NCBI GenBank assembly: GCA_015501585.1
Contig: JADNRY010000013.1
Coordinates: 581,723 to 645,722, forward strand
Source: Rhodocollybia butyracea
Lineage: Eukaryota > Basidiomycota > Agaricomycetes > Agaricales > Omphalotaceae
Direction of reading: 5' to 3'
Length of the DNA stretch: 64,000 nucleotides
The notes under the pieces are model-generated. The model did not search any database and had not been told where the DNA came from. It was given only the letters and a program-made list of their open reading frames with translations. The position numbers and the translations under genes are program-made. Below are positions 12,765-25,352 of the stretch, piece by piece (the first letter of the stretch is position 1; each line of letters starts with the position of its first letter).

Positions 12765-15700
12765 ATGTCCGATGCTTTGCTCAATGCTTTTGCGGATTCG
12801 TCGATACAATCCCTGAGTAATCCTGAACTCACCCTTGGTTCTCTTCCCTCCGATTTTTCTACACCTCCACGACCAGGTCTTCGTGTTCCGTCTATCACTT
12901 CCCAAACAACTGCACAGTCTTCTGCAGCCGTGACTACTCCTCCATCAACCAATGGCGTATCATTTCGTCGGAAAGGAGATCGGAAACTTACTGGAGAAAG
13001 TGAAGTCGATGATAATATCGAAACACCTTCCGTAGAAAAGAGTCGATGGGGAGATGCAGGATTGGATACTCCTGCTCCGCGTTCAACAGCATCACGCCAT
13101 CGCAGTCGCCAAAGTATTGGAGGTGGACAGAAGGGTGTCCCATTAACTCTACGTGATCAAGAAAAGGTATGCATCAAAAGACTTGACTTGCACAGGGTTC
13201 CTAATACCGTCTAGCATATTGATAGTTTGAAGAAAGAAAACTTTGACATTAAGCTACGAGTGCATTTTCTGGAAGAACGTCTAGCCGAACTTGCTCCAGA
13301 GCAGATGGACGCTGCGTTGAAACAAAATATCACTCTCAAGATCGAAACTCATAACCGAGGTCGTGAAATCAAACGCCTAAAGAAGTTGTTACTCGAGCTC
13401 GAACGTGAGCTCGAACGCTTACAGCGCAGCTCTGGGTCTCGAAGCGCACGAGAACGGGAGTTGGAGGCGAAGCTAGAGGAACGAGACCGAGAGATCCGGG
13501 AGCTGAGGCGAAGGCGTTCCTCGGGTGAGGGCGGAGATGCGGCACTGCGAGAAGTGGAAGCAAGAAATGCCGAGCTTGAAGAAGAATTGGAGAATGTCAG
13601 AGGGCTCTTGGAGGACAATGTCGTTGAGATTGAACGACTACAGGATCTCGTAGAGCGTAAAGGGGATTCATCCGGGGCAGGAGATTCTCATCAAATAGAC
13701 AATCTTGAGACGGAAATTGATCAACTCAAGCAGACGATTACCGAACAAGCACAGTTATTGGACGAGAGGGAGGACGATAAAGTTGATCTGCTGGACGAGA
13801 TTGAGGCTCTCAGGCTTAACATCGAAGAACTTCATCAAAGGCACGAAGTTGCTTCAATAGAGCGGAGCGAAAGCCGAGCCCAGATGTTGGAAGAGCGAGA
13901 AGAACGAGAAGCTGTTGAAGATGATCTCAATGCGCTGAAAGATCGGTTGGCAGCGGCTTTAATCGAACTGCAGCAGAAGGAGGATGATATCGAGAGGAAG
14001 GATCAGACCATTGAAGACATGGTTGCTGAACATCAACGGATTGTAGCGGACGTTGAGGATGAGTGGCGAGGCGAAGTAGACGATCACAAACAACAAGTGG
14101 AAGGTCTACGCGATGTATGTCACCATTCTATTCAAGTCTATAATGCCTAAGTTCTGGTATAGGTTCTCGCTGAACGGGATACAGAGTGCAAGGATCTCAG
14201 ACTCACCACCTCGGAGTTAGAATCCACCATTAATGATCTTCACGGCAAGTTTGAGGCTACGCTCGCTCACCTGGAGCAAGAAGCCGATGAAAAGGATGTT
14301 CAAATAGAGACCCTCAACGAAGCCATTGAGAAGCTCAGCGAACAAGTGTATGTGTTGGAGGATGAAAATGACAAAATGAAGGAGGACTGCGAAAAGGTGA
14401 AAGAGGAGGACGACGCTGAACGCGAACGACTGGAAACGTTAGCTGCTGCCCTTAAAGAGGTAAAGCATAATACTCCTTCAACTCACGTTACTGAATCACG
14501 GTGACAGAAATTAGCTACTCTCAAGGCCGAGCTCGACCGAATGACTGATATGTACGAAGAATGCAGTCAAGAGATTCATGCTCATCGCTCACGGCAGGAA
14601 GAGCTCGCTAGGCATGTCGAGACTTTAGTCGACGAGCTTGAACGCGAGCGGGAAGCACGGGAACGTCTAGAAAATGATTTCGATACTGCGGACAGAGAGC
14701 ATGATGAAAAATTTCGAGCTGAGCGTCGAACTTTGGAAGCCAAGGAATCTGCTCTCCAGAGCGCCCTTACCGATCTCGCTAAAACTCAGTCTCTTTTGAC
14801 CCAACGCGAAGCCGATCTACAGGCTGTGCAAACTGCTCTTCAAACGCTTGAAAATGATCTGAAACGAGCGGGAGAAACCCATTCTACTGCACGGTTTTCA
14901 CTCCAGTTGGAGGTGGACAGGTTAAAGCGAGACTTGGAGCGTCTGGAGGATGAACTTTCTCGAGCACGGTCCGATCTCAACGACAAGGATAACAAAGGAC
15001 GGGATCGTGACGGCGATATCGATAAGCTTCACGCGGAGAACCGGGACCTCGCTAGCCAACTTGCAGCTCAAACGCAGGCGCGCTTGAATATATCTGAGAA
15101 ACTCGATACCACACAGACAAGTCTGAAAGCCGCTGAGGCGGAGGTTGCATCTTTCAGAAGCCGGATTGTGGAACTAGAGATGCGACTGTCGAAGGACCAG
15201 AGATCGCTGTTGTCAGCTGAAAATCAGTTCAGGGACCAGTTGACTGAACGGAATACACTTTTGCTCACGATCTATCAGTATACGGACAAAATTCTGGGCG
15301 TGGATAAGACACCGGTGAGTATTTTTCTGGTATCTCGTTTCGCTGGAGGTCTTAATTTTTATGCAGAAAAAAGGTGGTCAAGCTGAAACAAAACCCTTTA
15401 CCAACTTTGGTGTATTCCATGACAATCTCATCACTCGTCTGAAGGCGCTCAGTCAAATTCAGATGGATTTTGACAAGCGATGCAAAGAGATTGAAGGTAG
15501 ATTCACAGAGAAAATGAACGATATGCGGAAACAGTTGGACAACCGCTGGAAACAAATCGACAAGTTTGAAACCGGCGTCAAGCAATTTGCCGAGACGAAA
15601 GTCAGCTGGAGACGTAAATACAGCACCAAGGAAGGAGAAGTTGAAGCTCTCAAGGTGATTTTTTCCGTTTCATTGAATGTTCATCTCGCTCATACTTCTT

Positions 15701-16184
15701 GTTAGACCACCAACGCTGAACTATCGGCCCAACTCTCCGGCATCAAACGCCCAGGCCAGACAGACTCCATGGAAATTCGCTCCCTATCTACGCGTGCTGT
15801 TACTGCTGAACGAAGGTTGAACAATGCTCAGAATCAGTTACTTGCGACCGAGGAGAAGATGGCTTCATTGAACCAGAAAACTGCAGCGGCGGATTCGAAG
15901 TGGGAAGTCAGAGTGAAAGAGTACGAAACTAGGTTGAAGAGTGCAGAGGAGCGTGTCAAACGGGAAAGACAAGGAGGCAAGGAGCGGGTCAATGAGTTGG
16001 AGACTCAGCTCAAGTAAGTTTCTGTTTTCATCGGAAACTAAATGGCTTACGCTTTCGTCATTTCAGGTCCCTGCAGCGCCAACTCGAACTTGCCCAGAAG
16101 CGAAGTCAGCAGCTTACGGGGGTTATCGATTCGAATAAAGTCATGTCTCCAAGTTCCGCGAACACTAGTGCATCTTCTAAATGA
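12765..16184 (+). CDS. Cnn_1N-domain coiled-coil protein of spindle pole body / microtubule-organising centres
   Basis: Related to the Mto1/Pcp1/centrosomin group that recruits gamma-tubulin complexes. The key evidence is the spliced motif LTLRDQEKHIDSLKKENFDI followed by KLRVHFLEERLAEL, the Cnn_1N (CM1) motif that contacts gamma-tubulin complexes, at about residues 130-165. Before it lies a disordered Ser/Thr/Pro-rich stretch. After it come roughly 900 residues of almost uninterrupted heptad-rich coiled coil (many E/R/L/Q). Six short introns are seen, all in frame. The protein ends SPSSANTSASSK. The start at 12765 (MSDALLNAFADSS) was preferred to the upstream in-frame ATG at 12732. The family is clear; the exact orthologue is not. 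Confidence 0.85.
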
Positions 16185-16645
16185 TACATTGCTACTAATC
16201 GCCTGTGCTTTGACTTATGGTTCTGAGCTGTTCTGAATTTTTTACTCAGGAGCAGATTCTCTCACGACATCCAACGCTAATACATTGAGCTGAAATACCT
16301 GTATCTCTGTTACAGACTACTACAATTTTCCACTCAGCGGCGACAGCTTATGAGTCCTATGCACATACCACTGAAGGAATCCTTAATTCATCAAACAAAG
16401 CCTGATGATACACAGTTCAGCAAAAATAAACCTCTCACGATTCTTTCTGTGAGCCGGAAGCTTGAAGAGTTAGGGGTGTTGGATTACCCCAGTAATATTC
16501 GACGGAACTTACATTTCTCTCGTTTGCGATGATATGTAAAGGAACGACCAAATCCGTTGGATCACACGGCATGTGGCGCCAACAACACTTCGAGTACAAT
16601 TCGAGAATATTCATCTCTCGCTGATTTGAAGAAAAAGAGACAAGG
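16185..16645. other. Intergenic region
   Basis: About 460 nt; a 60-codon open frame (16350-16532) looks like chance. Nothing else recognised. Confidence 0.55.
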
Positions 16646-18996
16646 ATGATAAAGGCTGGTGCAGAATATTATCTGGTGCCTATTTCGGAACGTAGTTATA
16701 GCGGCCCGATGGGTAAAAAAAAATCAATTCGAGGCCCACCTGTCCTATACCATAACCTTTGGCATCAGATGGCCGAAGCCATCCAAAGAACCTATGAACA
16801 TTCGAGTCAATTGAATCACTTTCCTTCTGGCCCACCAACAAGTTTCAAGCCCACTGCGAAGGAATACGGCCTAAAGGACGCGTATTACAGCGAAAGTGAC
16901 ATCCAACTTCGAGGCGCCTACCACGCGTCCACTACTGACGACAATAGCTGGAACTTTGGAGCCAACGAAGACGCGGAAATGCGAAGGTTGCGCAGCGAGT
17001 CGGCCGCGCAGGCACAGAAGCAAAAAGCCGCGACGCATGAGAAACAGCCTGCCCGAGAGGTCAGAGCTTCTACATTGGCAAAAGGAAAGGGGAAAGCCAA
17101 AGCTATTGTGGAATCGGAAGACGAGGAAGAGGCAAACGAAGATGTTGATATGTCTGAAGGTGAAGAGGGTGACGTCGACGTTGATCTAGACGAGGACGAA
17201 GATGTCGATGTCGAAGGAGAAGATGTAAGTAAACTTTTGGCTCGTATATCCCTTTTACTCACTGACCAACTCCTCACAGCTTTCGGAAGGTAAGTAATAA
17301 TAAATGACTCTTGTCGATGATGAACAGACTGAACTTTCCCGTGCAGATGAAATCAAATCCATTCCCGTCGCTGAAGGTTTCGACTCTGACGTCGAGGATG
17401 ATGATGATGTATCTCATTCTCCCCTAAAACCTCGGCTCAAAATCAAGCTCAAGCTACCTGCCGTTGCTGCCAGCTCAGCATCTAATACTGCTACTCCCGT
17501 CCCCGAAGAACAGAAAATGACTCCCAGTCGTAGAGCTGTATCAAAACGGAGCGCAGCTGTTCGGGGACGGCGTCGCATACAAGGTTTATTCATTCATCAT
17601 TCATACTAAGCTTGTCTAAAAGGTCTTCCAGATTTGGAGTCTTCCTCTTCGGAAATTGAATCGGAGGACGGTGATGGACCTGGATCTGAGCAGGACGGCC
17701 AAGACGAAGATGACGAAGATGACGAAGTCAACGCTGATACTCCAGCACGATCTCGTTTGACTACACGACAAGCGGTATTAGCCAGCGTCGTGGATTCGTC
17801 TCATGTCGCTCTCGGTAAGATGCTACCCCTTTAGTACTTATGAGGAAGTATATTAATTGATTTTCCCTTATAGATTCCGATTTAGCTGCTCAATCAGTTC
17901 AAGGGAACACAAACAAGAAGAAAAAGGTCCTCAATGAATCTGAGCTTGCTCTTCGCAGGGAAGAAAACGCGCGAAAACGAAAGAACCTTTCGGAAAAGAG
18001 GCTCGAAGATGAAAAGGTATGCATGCATGAGTTTTGTGAATGTATCAACTTAAGTTCCATATCGTGCTTCAGCTGGAAACTATTAATCGTCTTCTTAAAA
18101 AACAAAGTCGCCCTCGGGCTAAACGTGCGGGTGGTCCTACTCAGTCAGCAGGCTCATCTGTGCCTCCCGCTGCCACTGCAAGTGCGTCTACAAGTACGCG
18201 AGGTAAACGCGGTGGAGCTCGTGGAGGGCGTGGCAGAGGACGCGGTCGAGGCGGCGCGCGTTCTCGTACCTCCGTCTCAAACTCTGTAGCAGCAGCAGAC
18301 GAAGAAGGCGAAGAGGTTGAAGGTGAACCTCCTGAGGGTGATGCTATGGATATAGATGGACCGGACGGTGACTTGGGGAATGGGGAAGATGGCGCTGAGG
18401 TTGAAGATGTAGAAGGAGAGGAAGTGGAGGGTGTCGAGGGGAGTGTGGGAAGTGATCAGTCCAAAGGGACGCTAGGACCTGTTGTTCCCATGTTCAGATG
18501 GGTTTCGACAACCATTCCTGTACCATCGGAAGTGGCTGCACCAGTACAGTTGGGAATACAGGAACTGAGCTCGGGAAGTGCACAGAATAGTGGAGGGGAT
18601 GTGGATATGGCCGATGTATCAGTCTCAAACACATCACCGCCTGCAGAGGCCAGTGCTTTGGATGTCGGAACTACCAACGCCCCTAGATTCGTTGCTTCCC
18701 TGGAAATGCTTGCTACGGTATCAGCAGCGGTTCCAGTAGTACCACAGGAAAAACAAATGCGAATGTACTTAGCTATCCCTGCGGCCTTCCTCCCTCCCTC
18801 CGAAAACCTGGCTGATACTGTTACCTCTTTTGATGGCCCTCCACGTGTGCCTACTCCGGGATCTCGTCCACCAGCAATATGTGCCATCTCTGGATGCGAG
18901 AGCCCAAGAAAATATCGGTTAGTGAGGGATTGGAGGATTGGAGCGTGTGGAATGGTCCATTTGAAGGCCCTGGAAGGAATTTCCGGGCAGAACTGA
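16646..18996 (+). CDS. IES2: INO80 chromatin-remodelling complex subunit (PAPA-1/Ies2-like with HIT zinc finger)
   Basis: Nuclear subunit of the INO80 remodeller; Ies2 stimulates its ATPase. The defining part is the PAPA-1 region, spliced as SELALRREENARKRKNLSEK followed by RLEDEKLETINRLLKKQ, and a C-terminal HIT-type zinc finger fragment (CAISGCESPRKYRLVRDW). Between them is an RGG-rich segment (KRGGARGGRGRGRGRGGARS) and acidic low-complexity tracts, as expected for a nuclear protein. The first exon encodes an unrecognised N-terminal region with polyacidic stretches. An exon of only 10 nt (17280-17289) is needed to keep the frame. The start at 16646 is uncertain; a second in-frame ATG at 16709 (MGKKKSIRGPP) is possible. 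Confidence 0.82.
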
Positions 18997-19145
18997 AGGG
19001 TTATCTAGAATTATGCTGTCTGTATTAATGTAATACTTGAACATTGGATTTCTGTTTGTTTTACGATTGATATGCGTCATCTTAGTGAATCAGGTGATCC
19101 TGACACGACACGACAATCCCTCTTTATTACGCCCAACACCACACG

Positions 19146-19849
19146 ATGCACTCTCTGTTCACTCGAATAAACAATGTCTCTGCTTTGCTCTCATCCTGTG
19201 TCATGAGCCTAGTGATTGCTATTACACTCGCTTCGTTACTCCAGGAAGCAATATTTCCTCCTCAAGTCGACGGCCAAATCAGTATGCGCGCAACCATGGT
19301 CTATCAGGCAAAGGCGTACAGACAAAAACGCAAACAGGAGATGGGATTCTTGAATTTTAACATGACGGCCGGTGTGTTTTACAGCACTAAAAAACATGAA
19401 TCTTGATGTTAACGCCCTCGCAGATCTCTCGCCGCTGTTTACGTGGAATACAAAACAGCTGTTTGTGTCGCTGGAGGCAGAGTATGAAAACATAAAGGGT
19501 GTACGTGTGTATGGGTCAAATATCCGTTTTGCAGCTAATGATATCTCAGGTTAACAACACTATCGTTCTATGGGATCGTATTGTTCGTAGACCTGAAGAT
19601 GCCAAGGTAAATGTCGTCGGAGCAAGAAACAAATATGCATTTAAAGAAGTTGGTGGCAAGGGATTCGGTAAAGGGCAAGTACAGTAGATGTTTACGAGTC
19701 ATTATTTTTCTTACTGAAATCCCCTTAGTGTTGCTGGCAATGCTTCTTACGCGTTAAAATACAACCTGATGCCGTATATGGGTGTTCTGCGCTACGGAGA
19801 AGTAACAAGGCTATCCAATGTACCGTTTGAAGTGAGAGAGGAGTTGTAA
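19146..19849 (+). CDS. SPC3: Signal peptidase complex subunit 3 (SPC22/23)
   Basis: Subunit of the ER signal peptidase, required for cleavage of signal peptides. Seen: a short cytosolic N-terminus (MHSLFTRINNVSALLSS), one membrane segment (CVMSLVIAITLASLLQEAIF) and the lumenal domain DLSPLFTWNTKQLFVSLEAE, VNNTIVLWDRIVRRPEDA and the C-terminal NASYALKYNLMPYMGVLRYG. The spliced length of about 180 residues is normal. The last intron (19675-19728) must use GC-AG ends, because no GT donor restores the frame. The gene begins 150 nt after the INO80 subunit stop on the same strand. Confidence 0.88.
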
Positions 19850-20022
19850 CGCTGTTGCTGTAGTTTACAGTCGAGATACTTAATTATTTTTGTGAATTTT
19901 AAGCGCCACGTGGTCAGACTCTGCACACACAGCCTTTACTTGCAAGTTTCATCTTACCGTGCTCGCGTCTCATATTCCTTTTATTCCCTGTGTTGTTTCC
20001 TTTCGAGGTTGCCCACTCATCC

Positions 20023-23000
20023 ATGAAAAAATTCTTTGGCACATCTTCCAAATCGAAAAGCAAAAGCGCCAATCCCAACCAGAATTATACTGATGAAACT
20101 ACGCCACCAGCTACGCCTGGCCTGCAGACGACACCCATCCACTCTGCTCATGCTGTATACCTGCCACAACAAGCACAAGCCGGAAATCTCCGGGCTCTAA
20201 ACAGTGGCCTCCAGCCTCTGAGGCCAAATTCTGCGCTTGATCCTGATCAGTCTGCAGAAGAATTGCCATTTGACCCGCCTCCGTCCATCCCCGTATCTCG
20301 TAACTCTTCTTTTGGCTCATTACAGGCGCCGAATCTGCCTCTGGGAACACCAAACAATCCGGTATCCCCAGCACCAAATACTCAACAAACTCTGCGCAAG
20401 AAACAGCCACAGAGAGACAATACAGGTGGCTCTGTTTCTAATTCTGCACAGGCACCAGGCGTTTCTGGTATTCTCAGAGCCCTGGATCCTCCACCGCCTA
20501 ATCATGTGCCCCATCATTCTCATAATCCTTCATCCTCGGACCTTCCTGTCTCAGGCAGAGAGACACCCATCTCCTACATGCAGGCTCAGTCAGATGATGC
20601 ACCGCACAAAGACAAGTTATCCAAATGGAATTTGTTCAGCAGGATCAATGACGATACCAACAAGGATCGGCGGAAAGAGGAAAAGGTCCCGCTGTCTGCA
20701 AAAGATCTGGAGGCCAGAAAGGTCGAGAAGGAGAGAAGGGAGGAACGAGAACGACATTGGCAATTTGTCGATCGTGAAGAAAAGAAGGAGCCTCAGCCGT
20801 TTCGGAGAGAAGACAAGGCAGTAGATAGAGAGAGAGAGGCCGCAGAACTGACTCGAATGATAGGTCCGGAGCATTTTTCTTCTAAGCTCTCCTTTCTAAC
20901 TCCCTTGCTCATTCTCTTGATTAGGCTACTTGACAGCCACGGCCTCGGAAGACTGGGCTCTCGTTTTGGAAGTATGTGAGCGAGCTTCATCTAATGAAGC
21001 CAATGCCAAAGAAGCCGTCAGAGCTTTACGGCGAGAATTCAAGTATATCCTTCAAAACTAAACACATACTATAATCCTGATTATGTATAAGGTACGGTCC
21101 GCCTCAAGCTCAACTCTCTGCTGCTCGCCTGTGGGCCATCATGCTACGAAACTCTTCTGAGATATTCATCACTCAATGCACATCACGCAAGTTCCTCGAC
21201 ACGCTGGAAGATCTACTCACGAATACCGGTGGTGGGCCTTTCGGTGGGTGAAATTTGTGTCTTCACTCTCGTTTTTTTCTGAAACTCTTTCAGGTTCCGG
21301 AAAAGGAACATCGCCTGTAGTCCGAGAACGCGTGATGGACGTACTTGCTGCTGCTGCCTATGCTAGCGGAACCCGTGAGTCATCTTTGTTTCCTTTCTAT
21401 TCCATTATTTCTCGTGACTCGAAAAGCTTTTCGCTGCGTTTCTATTCCTTGATGCGGTGCACTTGAGTTACATGGCCGCTTCCGATCTTCTGAGGGCACT
21501 CTAAGGCACTGTAGGCGCTTTCTATCCCGTTGGAGACCTGTGGGCTTGCAGGGTTATTGTTTTCACTTGGGCTGGGTGTCAATCTCTTATGGAGTTGGAA
21601 CCGCCGAGTAAACAAAGAGCCCACTCCCGATACAGAGGGCATGAATGTGATCGACTAGTTAGATCGTCCCTGTGCTGAATAGTTGCACGCCAGACTGCTT
21701 AACGCTTTTCCTGACATTTTTATTTTTCCCCGTCGTTTTAGTCTGTTTCTCCTATCAAAAGGATCGCTTGCTGACCGTTTATCTTTGTCTTTGACCACCT
21801 CATTTAAAATTGTGTTAATTGTGCCTGCTTTAAAACTAAAATCGGAATCCGCACTCTGGAACGTCATTCTTCGAATTATCCTCTGTGGAAAAACAAAATT
21901 TCTATACCCACAATGGCTGTTGACACCGCACCCCGTCCTCTACGCGCTTTGCAATCCTTCTTCGGACTAAATCCTCTACCAACTTAAATCTCGACCGGGA
22001 TTCAGGAAAAGACACAGGGTTTCGAGGGCTATGGAAAAAGGTCAAGCCCATAGATAAACCTGATGAGGCATGTTTTGTTGTCCATTTCCTTGACTTTTCT
22101 TCTCACTTTTCGTTCTGGCATGTAGGGCGTACCTTTCGACACTGACGATGCGATGTTTAATCCTCCTCTTGGTGGCCGTGCTTCCTACAGCGAGGTCACT
22201 CCTCCTGCCGCCGCAGATTCCAAAGGCATCGCGCACTATGATCCAACCAATCCAAATGCGGGACATACAGAACGCCCTGAGCGCGAGCATAAAAAGGACA
22301 GAAGCGAAAGGGACCGAGAAGGACGGCATAAAGACCGTGAACACCGTAGCAAGGACCGGGATCGTGAGCATCGTGAGCATCGTCCCAGGGATCGGGAGCA
22401 CAAGGAAGCACAAGGAGCACAGGGAACACAAGGAACACAAAGATAAAAAGCCGCGGAACCGTATTATTCCTCTGGAGGAAGACATTAGGCGGTTATTCCA
22501 GGAATGTAAGATCGGTGTGGGGAACGCAAATCTATTGAGTCAGGCGTTAGTGCATGCCAGGTTGGAGGAGCTCAAAAGAGGCGACCGTGGGGAGGTTATC
22601 AGGGTGTGTGATTATCGTGCTTAATAATTTTACAAGTTCTCATGATCCTGTTCATGTTTAAGGAATTCCGCTTAAAATGTATCTCGTCACAAGAACTCAT
22701 CGCTGCACAAATACCCTGGGCAACTGCAGGCGCTGAACGCTCCAGGAAGGAGAAAGAACGAGAAGTCGCACTACTTTACGGCGAGACGGATGATCCGGCT
22801 CCTGGAATCAAAGACAGGGATCGGACAGTTTCTAACCACTCTGCTCTCGCCGATGCAGCTGGCATTCCAGGAAGAGAGTCACCGATAGATGAGCAAACAA
22901 CTGAAGAGAAACTTCTCGCTGCACTTTTAGAAGCTAACGAAGAACTTTTGGCTGCGTTGGGACAGTATGACGATCTAGAGAGGGTTGCTATAGAGAGGAG

Positions 23001-24097
23001 GGCGGAAGAGAAGAGTCGAAAGGAGATAAGAATGGATCGCAGAGTCAGTTTTTGCTCTGATATAACAATCCATACTAAAGTGAATCATATTCTAGACAAT
23101 TGCAACACTCGAACAACAGTCGCTTGAGGACCCTTCTCTTTCTTCTGGCGGAAGTTCTGCAAATCTAATTTTACCAAGTTCGCGCTCGCCTTCTCCCTCT
23201 AATCATGGTTCTCGTCCTCCTTCTGTGGTCATGCAGCACCCTCTCCCTCAGCATCCGCACTCTTTACTACCTCATCCTCAGCAACAGCTCGTAGCTCAGT
23301 CGCAAGCTCCTTCCTCCACTCACAGTCCAGAGATTCCGAGTACGACTCTTGCACCTCCGCGTGCGCCACCTCATGGTCCCAGGAGCCCGGCGTTGCATAC
23401 TACACACTCTGGACACCCGCATGGACATTCCAGAACAGGATCTTCAGGTTACCCGTCCTCAAGGACGCCTAGTCCAAATACACCCAGCATGGAATCTTCG
23501 CACTGGACTGGAGAAAATGTCGGTGGCTCGGGTGCAATGGGCGCAGCCAGCTCCATGGGCTCAAGTACTCGTGATAAAGACTTGTTGAACGGGTTGAACA
23601 GCTTGGATACTGACAAAGGCAAAGCCGTTTGGACAGCGGTTTCTGTGAACGACAGCGACGACGAAATTCTTACACCTATCAAGCCCAGTGCGAAAGCGCT
23701 TGGGAAGAGGCGAATCGAGGCCAGCGATGAACCGGAACGTAAGTTGTTTGTTATATTGTCGTGTACTATTTGATTAATGTATGTTCTAGAAGCCCCGTTC
23801 AACCCAGATGACCTGTACTATGATCAAAACAAAGATGCGGGCTCCACTGATCAGTTTAACCCTTATGCAGAGGGTGACTTCAACACCCCGCTTGGTGAAG
23901 CAGGCTACAATTCAGATTCCGATGACTCTGAGTCCGCGTACTATCCCGACGGGCGACCACGCTCCAGAAATGAAATTTTGCATCATTTGCACCATCCACC
24001 AGTGCACTTTGTATACGATGCGGCCGCAGAAAGGACGCAACAGAGGATTCGGGAGATGGAGATGGAAAGAACGTTAGAGGTTAGCAACGTTCACTAA
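20023..24097 (+). CDS. VHS-domain protein with GAT-like helical region (Lsb5/TOM1-like trafficking adaptor)
   Basis: Probable cytosolic adaptor in endosomal or actin-linked trafficking. Layout: about 300 disordered residues rich in P/S/N/Q and charged helices; a VHS domain (GYLTATASEDWALVLEVCER, then EAVRALRREFKYGPPQAQLS and LWAIMLRNSSEIFITQC); an R/D/H/E repeat linker; a three-helix GAT-like region (EEDIRRLFQECKIGVGNANL; EEKLLAALLEANEELLAALG); and a long disordered tail ending in a charged segment. Odd points: an intron of about 630 nt at 21377-22004, a GC-AG intron at 22068-22125, and a frame problem in the repeat linker near 22405 that needs a 52-nt intron or a one-base correction. Identity of the VHS part is good; the adaptor class is inference. 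Confidence 0.78.
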
Positions 24098-24459
24098 AAG
24101 TTGCTCGCGATGTTGTATGCTTTGTTCTTTAATTCTACGTGAGGATGGGTTGTGTTCAGAGCCATGTAATGGCATATTTATTGCTCTGTAGAGAGTGGAA
24201 TCCTACTGCTATTTGTATCTTTCCTTGTGACGTTCAGTATCAAACGCTTTGGCTTGCTTCAAAAGTCGATCTGTGCAGACGCAATTCTTCCATAGAGATT
24301 TGTTTTATTGCAAAAGCAACACATAAACAGGGTAGTAGAAGTATAATCAGGTGCAGATCATTGGAAGGCTTCATTCGCCTAGAATAAGATGCTATGGATA
24401 AATATAAGTACTAATGTAGAAAATGCATGTATGAAATTGGTTTATTTTTGATTTTTTGG

Positions 24460-25262
24460 AGGAAAAAACTGCCCAGACCTAGTCTCGCAAGCCAGAATTC
24501 ACGAGAGTCAAGAAAAATCGTTCACTCAAGTTACAAGTTGAGCTATTTTCTTTGGAGCTCATGGTTGTCTGGGCCACCAACCGCCTTGATTTCCACTCAG
24601 TTTCAAGGACTACGAGTCGGGGGACTATCTTTGCTAAGGATGTTAGTTTTACGCTAATACTCACAAAGAGGCTTTCTTGAACTATCGGCGTAGATTTTTC
24701 GAATGCTTTGAAAAGAGATGGAGAACTCCATACTCGATATTCTTGAACTCAAACTTGTTCTACCGCATCGTTAGATTGATCATTCGCTGGTATTAAAGTC
24801 GAAGGCAAAAGAGCAACAACTAAACGTGCGTAGGCTGAGTCCAGAATCTGAGCGAGGAATAGTTGTTTACGTAAAGCCATCTTCTCGATACGAGCATTGA
24901 AGTGATAATGCTCTCGAACACAGATGACATCCTTCAAAATAGGTAATCCTTGACACTGGCTTCAATACAGATCATATCAATCCACTCTCAGTCTTCCATT
25001 CGTTTTCCTTACTATAGTTACTGGCCAAGTCGTTCTGAAATCTGCGACGTCAACGCCAGTCGTGCAGTTGCCGAATTTGACGAATTACTGGAGATGCTGA
25101 TTTATTTTTCGACGACATTCTCGAATCTCTACCACTAGGAATGTCGATCCCCTATCTCATCTTTCACGAACCAATGTTGAGCAAGAAATATCTTCCACGT
25201 TAGCCCCAACCCAAGTTCAGTTGGGATCGATTTGCTCAAAATTCAGAGAACTGAGGTTGAGG
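24460..25262 (-). pseudogene. Decayed or unrecognised gene remnant
   Basis: Several minus-strand stretches look protein-like but lie in different frames: ANVEDISCSTLVRER, ISISSNSSNSATARLAL-TSQISERL, REHYHFNARIEKMALRKQLF followed by LAQILDSAYARLVVALLPST, and AKIVPRLVVLETEWKSRRLV. A plausible splice pair (GTGAGT near 24663, acceptor near 24634) joins two of them. In-frame stops separate the rest. I do not recognise the family. It may be a pseudogene, or a real gene damaged by indels like its neighbours. It lies tail to tail with the VHS gene. Confidence 0.35.
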
Positions 25263-25352
25263 ATATTCATTAAATCAAGCAACCCTCGAAGTAAAATGAT
25301 TTTTAGATAATTTTAACATTACGATCCACTTTGAGACTATAGTACGATGATA

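Noticed and set aside
13349..13618. 89-codon Ser/Arg-rich frame on minus
   Set aside because: Antisense shadow of the coiled-coil gene; Ser-rich frames arise opposite Glu/Arg codons.
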